Origin: an uncultured Porphyromonadaceae bacterium
GTDB taxonomy: Bacteria; Bacteroidota; Bacteroidia; Bacteroidales; Muribaculaceae
Length of the DNA: 19,435 nucleotides
Assembly: GCA_900555715.1 (NCBI GenBank)
Contig: USMC01000050.1
Location: 1 to 19,435, forward strand
Direction of reading: 5' to 3'
In this document: piece after piece, positions 7,486 through 14,616 of the stretch
Position numbering within the stretch: the first letter of the stretch is position 1
Layout: every line of letters begins with the position of its first letter
Translations under genes and position numbers: made by a program
Notes under the pieces: generated by a model
The model's input: only the letters and a program-made list of their open reading frames with translations
Database searches by the model: none
Told to the model about the DNA's origin: nothing

Positions 7486-9245
7486 GTTCTTCTGAGCTTG
7501 AATTTTTCGATGAGATGTCTGACGCCGGGGTGCTCGCTGACGATTTCGTCAAGCACGCGGTCGTCGGTCCATAGGTTTTTCGGCAGTTCCATCTCGCATA
7601 CTTCGACAGCAAACGACACATTGTCGTTCCCGAGGGCATCGCGGATATTCTTCTGCAATTTCGGCAGCACACCCTGGATGCTGTCCGCCATAATCTGCGA
7701 CGGCACGCGGATGACGAAGCTGTCGCCGCTGTCGCGCACGGGAAGATTCGCGTTGAGAATGCTCGTAAGCATCTTGCCGAGCTGCGAAAGAGCTATCGTG
7801 GTGGACCACACGCGTTCTATGTCGGCGTCGGTGTATTCCTTGTCGCGTTTCTGCACCTGCGCATAGGGCTGCGACGTCTCGGCGACTGCCGTATGTGGTC
7901 TCCTCAGGCTTCCCAACGAGAGTTCTGACGCAGAATAGGCAGGCTTCTCCGCACTATGCGGTGACGGCGGCGCAGGATGTACTGTCTTCGGCACCGGCGG
8001 CGCCTGACGGACAGGCGCGGCAGGTGCCGGTTTCGGAGCGCTTGCCTCCGTTGAGGGCGCTGTCTGGCGAGACTGCGCAGCCACAACGGTGGCATTGCCG
8101 CTTTCAAACGGTTTCAGCTGCCCCCCGTCTGCTCCGATATTATCTGACGAGGGGCGTGATTGTTGGCACAGTTTGATGAGTGTCAGTTCGACGAGGAACT
8201 GTTTGTTGCTTGCCTGGCGATAATTGAAATCAGCCTGGTTGCACAGGTCCATGGCACGGTAGAAGAAGGTGGGATGCAGCTTTGCCGCACGCTGCGCCAT
8301 CTCAGCACGTACAGCATCGGTAGCATCGACAAGCGGCAGCGTCGATGCGTCCGAAGCCATCGACAGGTCGCGCAGATACTGGGCAAGACCACCGATGAAA
8401 AACTGCGAGTCGAAACCCTTGTCGCGCACTTCCTTATAGACAAGCAGCGCGGAAGCCACATCACCGGCGACAAAAGCGTCGATAAGCCGGCTGTAGTAGC
8501 TATGGTCGAGGACATTGAGATTTTCAATGGTCGCTTCGTACGTAATGTTGCCCCTTGTGCTTGCCGCAACCTGATCGAAAATCGACAAGGCATCGCGCAT
8601 GGCGCCGTCAGCCTTGCGGGCTATCACATTGAGCGCCGCAGGTTCGGCGGTATATCCTTCGTTTTTTGCCACCTTCATCATGTGCTCGACCATATCGTTG
8701 ATGGTGATACGGTTGAAATCGTAGATCTGGCAGCGCGAAAGAATGGTAGGGATTATCTTGTGCTTTTCCGTTGTGGCAAGGATGAAGATAGCGTGTGCCG
8801 GCGGCTCTTCGAGCGTTTTCAGGAAGGCGTTGAACGCCTGCGACGACAGCATGTGCACCTCATCTATGATGAACACGCGGTAGCGTCCGTGCGTCGGCGG
8901 CACGAGCACCTGCTCCATGAGCGCCTTGATATCGTCGACACCGTTGTTCGAGGCGGCGTCGAGCTCGATGATGTTCAGCGAGCGGTTCTCGTTGAACTGG
9001 CGGCAGGAGTCGCATTCGTTGCACGCCTCGCCGTCCGGAGTGCGGTTTGTGCAGTTGATGGTTTTGGCAAAAATACGCGCACACGACGTCTTTCCGACGC
9101 CACGCGACCCGCAGAACAGGTAGGCATGCGCCAGACGCCCCGTGGCGATGGCATTCTTCAGCGTCGCTGTCAGCGCCTGCTGCCCCACCACTGTCTCGAA
9201 CGTCGACGGACGGTATTTTCTTGCCGATACTATATATTGTTCCAT
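7482..9245 (-). CDS. dnaX: DNA polymerase III subunit gamma/tau
   Basis: The 587-residue clamp-loader ATPase loads the sliding clamp at the replication fork. The start MEQYIVSARKYRPSTF is typical. Walker A is GSRGVGKT (46-53), the zinc site is C65, C75, C78 and C81, Walker B is IIDEVH (126-131), and the sensor and arginine-finger region reads ATTEKHKIIPTILSRCQ. A proline/alanine-rich linker (about 370-450) leads to a C-terminal tau-like domain with the Bacteroidales form (ADIERVWSTTIA... ending in KLRRT). No plausible frameshift site for a shorter gamma form is seen at the expected place. A TAGTTTTG box with an upstream TTTG precedes it. It is the first gene of a two-gene unit with the secreted endonuclease. 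Confidence 0.97.
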   Translation of the reverse strand: MEQYIVSARKYRPSTFETVVGQQALTATLKNAIATGRLAHAYLFCGSRGVGKTSCARIFAKTINCTNRTPDGEACNECDSCRQFNENRSLNIIELDAASNNGVDDIKALMEQVLVPPTHGRYRVFIIDEVHMLSSQAFNAFLKTLEEPPAHAIFILATTEKHKIIPTILSRCQIYDFNRITINDMVEHMMKVAKNEGYTAEPAALNVIARKADGAMRDALSIFDQVAASTRGNITYEATIENLNVLDHSYYSRLIDAFVAGDVASALLVYKEVRDKGFDSQFFIGGLAQYLRDLSMASDASTLPLVDATDAVRAEMAQRAAKLHPTFFYRAMDLCNQADFNYRQASNKQFLVELTLIKLCQQSRPSSDNIGADGGQLKPFESGNATVVAAQSRQTAPSTEASAPKPAPAAPVRQAPPVPKTVHPAPPSPHSAEKPAYSASELSLGSLRRPHTAVAETSQPYAQVQKRDKEYTDADIERVWSTTIALSQLGKMLTSILNANLPVRDSGDSFVIRVPSQIMADSIQGVLPKLQKNIRDALGNDNVSFAVEVCEMELPKNLWTDDRVLDEIVSEHPGVRHLIEKFKLRRT

Positions 9246-9283
9246 GGTACGGTTTTGATTTCCGTAAAATTCGTTTCCTCATG

Positions 9284-9313
9284 CAAAACTACAAAGAAAA
9301 ATCCACAATCAAA
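9284..9313 (-). promoter_or_regulatory. Putative dnaX promoter
   Basis: On the minus strand, TAGTTTTG (9291 to 9284) fits the -7 consensus TAnnTTTG, and TTTG lies upstream at 9313-9310, 18 bases away, one short of the usual 19-21. The leader to the dnaX ATG at 9245 would be about 35 bases. Confidence 0.5.
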
Positions 9314-9391
9314 AACAAAATCTCCGGAAGCCGCTCAATATTACTATCATAATAGACACACTGACGAATTTGATCTGACAGCACAAACTAA

Positions 9392-9429
9392 TACAACCTA
9401 AAAGTTGTTTTTACTAAAAGAATGTTGTA
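9392..9429 (+). promoter_or_regulatory. GTTGT/ACAAC repeats overlapping the promoter, possible autoregulatory operator
   Basis: TACAAC (9392-9397) and GTTGT (9404-9408) form an inverted repeat around six bases. A further GTTGTA (9424-9429) is a direct repeat exactly 20 bases, about two helical turns, from the second. These sites cover both the -33 and -7 elements, the arrangement expected if the XRE protein encoded two genes on represses its own operon. The binding is inferred, not shown. Confidence 0.4.
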
Positions 9430-9435
9430 CCTTTG
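9405..9435 (+). promoter_or_regulatory. Bacteroidota-type promoter of the two-gene XRE module
   Basis: TTG at 9405-9407 and TACCTTTG at 9428-9435 are separated by 20 bases, matching the Bacteroidota -33/-7 architecture. The ATG follows 18 bases after the -7 box. This is the best-formed promoter in the window. Confidence 0.7.
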
Positions 9436-9453
9436 CGATAAAATCATAAGACT

Positions 9454-10002
9454 ATGACATTTGATGATATTACAGAAGACGGTCGTCTTTGGGCAGTAAG
9501 ATACGACGGATATAAGGACAATGCTCTCGGAATTATATTTGACCAATGGAACGATGTCGAATGGCTAAGAACCTTCTTTAAAGAAAATAAAGAAGACCTT
9601 GCCTCATATTTCCGCATTACAGATGTCAACCAAGCCATTTATGACACCATAGAGGATGCAGACAAACTGCAGTGCCTTATAATGGACATTTCGCCGGAAG
9701 CTGATCTGGATGCCATATTCAGACACCTTGAGCCAAGCCGAACACGTGACATTCTGCTTGGAAAAGAAAAGGCAAAAATGGATAATCGGCAACGACATGC
9801 TTCATGGCTTCGCATATATGCCATAAAACTGGCAAAAGGAGTATATATCATTACAGGTGGTGCAATAAAACTCACTGAAACCATGCAGGAACGTAAGCAT
9901 ACACTCGATGAACTTACAAAAATGGAGCAAGTCCGCAATTTTCTTATCAGCGAGAATATTATTGACGAAGATAGTTTTACGGACTATCTTAGTGAACTAT
10001 GA
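9454..10002 (+). CDS. Uncharacterised 182-residue protein, putative toxin of an XRE-linked pair
   Basis: I do not recognise a named family with certainty. The protein is cytosolic (no signal or membrane segment) with an acidic N-terminal half: strands around RLWAVRYDG (11-19) and ALGIIFDQW (24-32), then WLRTFFKENKEDLASYF. The C-terminal half has WLRIYAIKLAKGVYIITGGAIKLTE (118-142) followed by a basic/acidic helix, MQERKHTLDELTKMEQVRNFL. The pattern of two strands, a glycine turn, K-rich strand and helix is reminiscent of the RelE/HigB (Gp49-like) fold. It overlaps the XRE gene by 4 bases (ATGA) and is first in the operon, as in many HigBA-type systems where the toxin precedes the antitoxin. 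It is less GC-rich than the flanking core genes (9601-9660 counts 43% G+C versus 63% at 9001-9060 in dnaX). The toxin role is inference; a phage or regulatory accessory protein is possible. Confidence 0.6.
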   Translation: MTFDDITEDGRLWAVRYDGYKDNALGIIFDQWNDVEWLRTFFKENKEDLASYFRITDVNQAIYDTIEDADKLQCLIMDISPEADLDAIFRHLEPSRTRDILLGKEKAKMDNRQRHASWLRIYAIKLAKGVYIITGGAIKLTETMQERKHTLDELTKMEQVRNFLISENIIDEDSFTDYLSEL

Positions 10003-10331
10003 TAAAAGAGAACCGTATGGAAACACTTATTAACAAACTCAAAGAATATTCTTCTTCCACTCCATCGAAGTGGCGAGAAGAGGCGGCGGAACGCCGTGAT
10101 AACAAGTATTGGCTTCGTTATTCACAGATGATTGCCATGAAGATGCTTGACAGGATGGAAGATCTCGGAATGACGCAAAAAGAACTTGCTGAAAAGATGA
10201 ACTGCTCACAACAGTATATTTCAAAAGTTCTTAAAGGACGCGAGAATCTTTCACTTGAGACATTAAGCAAAATAGTAATTGCTCTTGGGATTCGTTTAGA
10301 TCAATTGGTCGCACAAATACCAGACAGATAA
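9999..10331 (+). CDS. XRE-family helix-turn-helix protein, putative antitoxin/autorepressor
   Basis: The 110-residue protein carries a clear Cro/C1-type DNA-binding domain at about 47-102: MTQKELAEKMNCSQQYISKVLKGRENLSLETLSKIVIALG. The N-terminal extension (METLINKLKEYSSSTPSKWREEAAERRDNKYWLRYSQ) is characteristic of a group of Bacteroidota regulators found next to small partner genes and could be the partner-binding part. The ATG at 9999 overlaps the previous stop (ATGA); an internal ATG at 10017 is an alternative start. It probably represses its own promoter through the GTTGT repeats at 9392-9429. Its stop lies 2 bases from the convergent recO stop. The fold is confident; the antitoxin function is inferred. 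Confidence 0.8.
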   Translation: MIKENRMETLINKLKEYSSSTPSKWREEAAERRDNKYWLRYSQMIAMKMLDRMEDLGMTQKELAEKMNCSQQYISKVLKGRENLSLETLSKIVIALGIRLDQLVAQIPDR

Positions 10332-10333
10332 TG

Positions 10334-11056
10334 TCACATCATTCTGAGGATTTCGAGGGATTTGAGTGATGTGAGGGGGACGAGGTGCAGCGAGAAATAA
10401 CGGAGGATGACGTCGAGGGCTCGGTTGCGGCTGTCGCGATTCAGTGGCAGACGTCCGGGGCGGCTTAGCGGCGTGCGTGCGATAAGTATCATCATACGTG
10501 CCTCGGAGCCTTCGAGACGGTCGTCGTGGAGAGGTGCGGAAGGACTGAAACGCCCTTCACGCATATCGAACACAGCATTGCGAAAATACTCTCCGGTGTC
10601 GGGAGCTATGCCGAGATAATGCGCCAGGGCATATAGAAACACAATGTGGAAATTGGCAGCATCGCGCCCTTTCATGCCTGCGAATAGCTCGACGGCAGAG
10701 AAGAGAAAGTCGGACAGTCCGTCGTCAGGAGCCGATTTACGCAGCAGGGTGTCGAGCAATTCGGCAAGAAACATCGCCGTCATTCCGCCCGTCGCGGAAG
10801 GGTTCATGGCGGCAGAACCGGGCATGGGCATAACATCGCGTACCGACAGCACATCACGGTCAGAACGGAGGTCGCATACGCCCTCAAATGTCGACAGCGG
10901 CGAAGTGAGAGCCCGTCGGCGTCGTGCTTCGCGCCCGGCACCGGCAGGAATGACAAACGTGACGCGCCCCGCCTGGCGGCTCCATGCCGACAGCAGGTTC
11001 TTGCTGTCGTTGAGCCGCACTGTGCGGAGCGCAATACATTGTATAGGGGTGAGCAC
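10334..11056 (-). CDS. recO: DNA repair protein RecO
   Basis: The 240-residue protein has the RecO layout: an N-terminal OB fold (CIALRTVRLNDSKNLLSAWSRQAGRVTFVIPAGAG, about 7-41, where the DSK..L..W....GR.tFvv pattern is the family signature) followed by a helical domain (AMFLAELLDTLLRK... FHIVFLYALAHYLGIAPD). RecO helps load RecA onto SSB-coated gaps in the RecF pathway. There is no CxxC...CxxC zinc finger; only two cysteines (residues 7 and 61) are present, so the zinc-binding form seen in some RecO proteins is absent. It follows asnS by 22 bases on the same strand and is probably cotranscribed. Its stop is 2 bases from that of the convergent XRE gene. Confidence 0.9.
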   Translation of the reverse strand: MLTPIQCIALRTVRLNDSKNLLSAWSRQAGRVTFVIPAGAGREARRRRALTSPLSTFEGVCDLRSDRDVLSVRDVMPMPGSAAMNPSATGGMTAMFLAELLDTLLRKSAPDDGLSDFLFSAVELFAGMKGRDAANFHIVFLYALAHYLGIAPDTGEYFRNAVFDMREGRFSPSAPLHDDRLEGSEARMMILIARTPLSRPGRLPLNRDSRNRALDVILRYFSLHLVPLTSLKSLEILRMM

Positions 11057-11078
11057 GACGATAACGTGCGCCGGAGCG

Positions 11079-12470
11079 TCAGAATTCGGCGTTGTTCGGA
11101 GTGCGCGGGAAGGGGATGACGTCGCGTATGTTTGTCATACCGGTAACGAAAAGCACGAGGCGTTCGAAGCCGAGACCGAAACCGCTGTGAGGCACTGTGC
11201 CGAAGCGGCGGGTGTCGAGATACCACCACATGTCTTTCATCGGGATGTTGAGTTCCTCGATGCGGCGGAGAAGCTTGTCGTAATCGGCTTCGCGCTCGGA
11301 ACCACCTATGATCTCGCCGATCTGCGGGAAAAGGACGTCCATGGCGCGGACAGTCTTGCCGTCCTCGTTCTGCTTCATATAGAATGCCTTGATGTCGCGA
11401 GGATAGTCGGTGAGGATGACGGGACGCTTGAAGTGCTGTTCTACAAGATAGCGCTCGTGCTCGCTCTGCAGGTCGATGCCCCATTCTACTGGGAATTCGA
11501 ATTTCTTGCCGGAAGCCTTGAGAATCTCAACGCCTTCGGTGTATGTGAGGCGGACGAAATCGTTGTGCAGAACAAATTCGAGGCGGTCGATGAGCTCTTT
11601 GTCGAAGTGCTCGGCGAGGAACTCGATGTCGTCGCGGCAGTGGTCGAGAGCGTACTGAATGCAGTATTTCACAAACTCCTCGGCAAGGTCCATATTATCG
11701 GTGATGTCGTAGAACGCCATTTCAGGCTCTATCATCCAGAACTCCGAGAGATGGCGGGGAGTATTGGAGTTTTCAGCGCGGAATGTCGGACCGAAGGTGT
11801 AGATTGCACCGAGTGCGGTAGCGCCGAGTTCGCCTTCGAGCTGACCGCTGACGGTGAGAGCCGTCGGCTTGCCGAAGAAATCCTTGGAGTAGTCTACTTT
11901 CCCTTCTTCGTTGCGCGGAAGCTTTTCAAGGTCGAGAGTTGTCACCTGGAACATAGCTCCGGCACCTTCGCAGTCGCTTTCGGTGATAAGAGGTGTGTTG
12001 AGATAGAAAAATCCTCTTTCCTGGAAAAACTTATGTATGGCAAATGCAAGGGTGCTGCGCACGCGCAGGATTGCGCCGAATGTGGCGGTGCGGGGGCGGA
12101 GATGCGCTTTCTCGCGGAGGAATTCGAGGGTGTGTCCTTTTTTCTGCAGGGGGTATGTCTCGGGGTCGGCGCTGCCGTAGATCTCAAGAGTGTCGGCCTG
12201 CACTTCGCACGACTGACCCTTACCCATGGATTCGACAAGCTTGCCGGTGACATGGAGCGAAGAGCCTGTGGTGACAGCTTTCAGCTGTTCCTCGCTGAAT
12301 TTCGACAGATCGAAAACTATCTGGAGATTGCGCACTGTGCTGCCGTCGTTGAGGGCGACGAACTGCACATTTTTATTACCGCGGCGAGTACGTACCCAGC
12401 CCATTACCTCAACCTCGCTGCCTATGAGGGCAGGGTTGAATATATCTGAAATCTTAGTCCGTTTCATCAT
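11079..12470 (-). CDS. asnS: Asparaginyl-tRNA synthetase
   Basis: This 463-residue class IIb synthetase charges tRNA-Asn with asparagine. The N-terminal OB anticodon-binding domain (VEVMGWVRTRRGNKNVQFVALNDGS) is followed by the catalytic core: motif 2 in FGPTFRAENSNTPRHLSEFWMIEPE and motif 3 in GFGLGFERLVLFVTGMTNIRDVIPFPR. The ending TPNNAEF differs by one residue from the TPGNAEF I expect in most homologues. Length is normal. It starts at the first of two adjacent ATGs (12470); the second (12467) is equally possible. A TATCTTTG box lies 15 bases upstream. It appears to head an asnS-recO unit, divergent from the GH18 pair. Confidence 0.97.
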   Translation of the reverse strand: MMKRTKISDIFNPALIGSEVEVMGWVRTRRGNKNVQFVALNDGSTVRNLQIVFDLSKFSEEQLKAVTTGSSLHVTGKLVESMGKGQSCEVQADTLEIYGSADPETYPLQKKGHTLEFLREKAHLRPRTATFGAILRVRSTLAFAIHKFFQERGFFYLNTPLITESDCEGAGAMFQVTTLDLEKLPRNEEGKVDYSKDFFGKPTALTVSGQLEGELGATALGAIYTFGPTFRAENSNTPRHLSEFWMIEPEMAFYDITDNMDLAEEFVKYCIQYALDHCRDDIEFLAEHFDKELIDRLEFVLHNDFVRLTYTEGVEILKASGKKFEFPVEWGIDLQSEHERYLVEQHFKRPVILTDYPRDIKAFYMKQNEDGKTVRAMDVLFPQIGEIIGGSEREADYDKLLRRIEELNIPMKDMWWYLDTRRFGTVPHSGFGLGFERLVLFVTGMTNIRDVIPFPRTPNNAEF

Positions 12471-12484
12471 TATGTTATTTTGCG

Positions 12485-12492
12485 CAAAGATA
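12485..12492 (-). promoter_or_regulatory. Putative -7 box for asnS
   Basis: On the minus strand TATCTTTG (12492 to 12485) matches TAnnTTTG and lies 14 bases before the asnS ATG. No clear -33 element is seen at 19-21 bases. It sits 22 bases from the oppositely oriented box at 12515-12522, so the two promoters share one short region. Confidence 0.5.
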
Positions 12493-12514
12493 CGAAATAA
12501 TCCTTTAATTTTTG

Positions 12515-12522
12515 TAACTTTG
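12515..12522 (+). promoter_or_regulatory. Putative -7 box for the GH18 pair
   Basis: TAACTTTG matches TAnnTTTG, 31 bases before the ATG at 12554. The -33 region has no obvious TTTG at the standard spacing. It is divergent from the asnS box. Confidence 0.5.
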
Positions 12523-12553
12523 TATGCAGAATCAAATCATCTAATCCATCAAC

Positions 12554-13603
12554 ATGAAAAAGCAACTATTCTTCGCAGCCGCAACGTTGGCCGCCCTACA
12601 GCTCACGATGTCGTGCAACCAAGGAAAAACAACGGCATCCGAGCCTGATGCCAAAGAATATGAAATCGTGACATACGTCTATAACGGCGACACCGTCATG
12701 CCCAATCCCGACTATGTCACTACCATCAACTACGCCTTCGCCAATGTCAGCGAGACTTTCGACAGCATTCACGTCAACAATCCTGAGCGCCTTCGCAAGC
12801 TTGTGGCGCTCAAAGAGCAGAATCCCAAGCTGAAAGTTCTTCTTTCCTTAGGGGGCACATGTCCGCAGTTCTCTCCCATGGCAGCCGATTCGCTCAAGCG
12901 CATGTCCTTCGCCGCCGACACACGACGCGTAATCGACGAATATGCCCTCGACGGCATCGACTTCGACTGGGAATTTCCCTGCGGTCAGGGCGGCACTCCC
13001 GACGACTACAAAAACTACAACAAACTCCTCCGCCTCGTGCGTCAGAACATCGGCGACGACAAACTGATGACAATAGCGGCAGGCGGCGACATGGCAGGAC
13101 TCGACACCACCAATATTCCTGAACTTATGCAGCTCTTCGACTATGTCAACGTCATGGCATACGACCTCGGCGGTCAGGCACCGTGGCACCACACCGCCCT
13201 CTACCGCTCCGAACACACCGGATGGCGCTCTGTCGACGAAACCGTAAACGATTATATCGCCCACGGCGTGCCTTACGACAAGATGATGCTCGGTCTGGGA
13301 TTCTACGGACGCGGCGACGACAACTACTATACCGGCTGGACAAGCAGCGACGGCGCACAACCCTACGGCGAAGACCTCACCCTACAGTGGGATTCCATCG
13401 CCTGCGTGCCCTACACCGCCGACAAGGACGGGAATCTTGTCTGCGGATTCGAGGATCCGAAATCCATAAAAATCAAGTGCGACTACCTCAAGGACAAAGG
13501 CTTCCGCGGAGCTATGAGCTGGCGCACAGAGACAGACTACAAAGACCAGCGCCTCGCACGCACCGTCGCCGAAGAACTCCTCAATAAAAAAACCGCCGAA
13601 TAA
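12554..13603 (+). CDS. GH18 glycoside hydrolase lipoprotein (upstream copy)
   Basis: The 349-residue protein has a type II signal peptide with lipobox LTMSC (lipidated C21), so it should be membrane-anchored. The GH18 barrel is clear: TINYAFANV (about 57-65), KVLLSLGG (94-101), the catalytic motif DGIDFDWE (133-140, general acid E140), MAYDLGG, LGLGFYGRG and GAMSWR at the last strand. GH18 enzymes use substrate-assisted catalysis on N-acetylglucosamine-containing chains (chitin, N-glycan chitobiose cores, peptidoglycan). Which of these is the substrate cannot be read from the sequence. The gene overlaps the next, paralogous GH18 by one base (TAATG), implying coupled translation and a tandem duplication. 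No SusC/SusD neighbours are present. Confidence 0.92.
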   Translation: MKKQLFFAAATLAALQLTMSCNQGKTTASEPDAKEYEIVTYVYNGDTVMPNPDYVTTINYAFANVSETFDSIHVNNPERLRKLVALKEQNPKLKVLLSLGGTCPQFSPMAADSLKRMSFAADTRRVIDEYALDGIDFDWEFPCGQGGTPDDYKNYNKLLRLVRQNIGDDKLMTIAAGGDMAGLDTTNIPELMQLFDYVNVMAYDLGGQAPWHHTALYRSEHTGWRSVDETVNDYIAHGVPYDKMMLGLGFYGRGDDNYYTGWTSSDGAQPYGEDLTLQWDSIACVPYTADKDGNLVCGFEDPKSIKIKCDYLKDKGFRGAMSWRTETDYKDQRLARTVAEELLNKKTAE

Positions 13604-14616
13604 TGAAACGTACAGTCACATATATTGCTGCCATTGCCGCAGCGGCGGGCATTCTTTTCTCCTGCGGCACAAAAAAAGACGCCGAGGCTGAGAAACGCTA
13701 TGAGGTCGTAGGCTATGTATGGGAGAAAGAAGGTCTTCTTCCCCCTGCCGACGCCGTAACCGTCATAAACTACTGCTTCTTCTCTCCCGACTCAACCGGC
13801 AAAGGTATCGTCGTCCCCAACGAATCACGTCTGCTTCAGGTGATGGACCTCAAGAAAGAGAATCCTGAACTGAAGGTACTCTTCAGCTTCGGGGGCGCCA
13901 ACGCCAAGGTGGGCTACGCCGACATCTGCGCCGACGAGCAGCTGCGCCGCGAGTTTGCCGACAGCTGCCGCGCATTAGTCGACAAATACGGAGCCGACGG
14001 CATCGACTTCGACTGGGAATTCCCCTATGGCGACGAGCAGCTCAACAACTACGTGCTTCTTCTGCGCGACCTGCGCCAGGCGCTTGGCAAGGACAAGATG
14101 CTCACGATTGCCGCAGGATTCCGCTCCGACGGTCTTAAAATGCCAGAAATGCTCGAATATCTTGATTTTGTGAACATCATGTCGTACGACATGGGATGGG
14201 AGGCCCCCTACCACCACACAGCCCTGCGCCGCTCGCCTCTGTGCAATGTATGCTGCATCGAGGAGTCGGTAGACTACTTCCTCAAGAAAGGCGTGCCATA
14301 CGACAAACTCGTTCTCGGCTTAGGCTATTACGGTCGCGGCAACGGCAAAGAATTCGGTCACTGGACCGACTATCGCGACATCACGCCCGGACCGGGCATG
14401 GAGGAACGCTGGGACTCCATCGCTTGCGTCCCATATATCGTCGACAGCCTCGGAACGTTGGTGGTGGGATATGACAATCCTCGGTCGCTCGAAATCAAGT
14501 GCGATTATATAAAGGAGAAAGGCTTCCGCGGAGCTATGACATGGCGCAGCGAGCTCGATAAAGACAACTACGAGCTCACCCGCACCGTACAGCGCTGCCT
14601 GCTCGGCAACCGTTAA
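13603..14616 (+). CDS. GH18 glycoside hydrolase lipoprotein (downstream copy)
   Basis: The 337-residue paralogue of the preceding gene has a lipobox ILFSC (C21), VINYCFFSP, KVLFSFGG, the intact catalytic motif DGIDFDWE (132-139, acid E139), MSYDMGW, LGLGYYGRG and GAMTWR. All key residues are retained, so both copies are probably active. Loops differ: this copy lacks the GQGGTPDD insertion after the catalytic strand and has a CNVCC segment (about 209-213) absent from its twin, which could change substrate choice. It shares exact DNA stretches with the first copy, for example at 14518-14539. Its TAA stop occupies the same TTAA as the stop of porU on the opposite strand. Confidence 0.92.
   Translation: MKRTVTYIAAIAAAAGILFSCGTKKDAEAEKRYEVVGYVWEKEGLLPPADAVTVINYCFFSPDSTGKGIVVPNESRLLQVMDLKKENPELKVLFSFGGANAKVGYADICADEQLRREFADSCRALVDKYGADGIDFDWEFPYGDEQLNNYVLLLRDLRQALGKDKMLTIAAGFRSDGLKMPEMLEYLDFVNIMSYDMGWEAPYHHTALRRSPLCNVCCIEESVDYFLKKGVPYDKLVLGLGYYGRGNGKEFGHWTDYRDITPGPGMEERWDSIACVPYIVDSLGTLVVGYDNPRSLEIKCDYIKEKGFRGAMTWRSELDKDNYELTRTVQRCLLGNR

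Noticed and set aside
8661..8667. A AAA AAC slippery heptamer in frame in dnaX (around codon 193)
   Set aside because: It fits a -1 slip site, but lies inside the ATPase core; a product ending there would lack the clamp-loader collar, unlike known gamma forms.
8160..9401. A 413-codon open frame on the plus strand opposite dnaX
   Set aside because: It is antisense to conserved dnaX domains, has no domain signature, and its end runs into the promoter region of the next operon.
10644..12449. A 601-codon open frame on the plus strand opposite recO and asnS
   Set aside because: It is antisense to two clearly recognised genes, has no recognisable domain and crosses their boundary; GC-rich codon use on the other strand explains the lack of stops.
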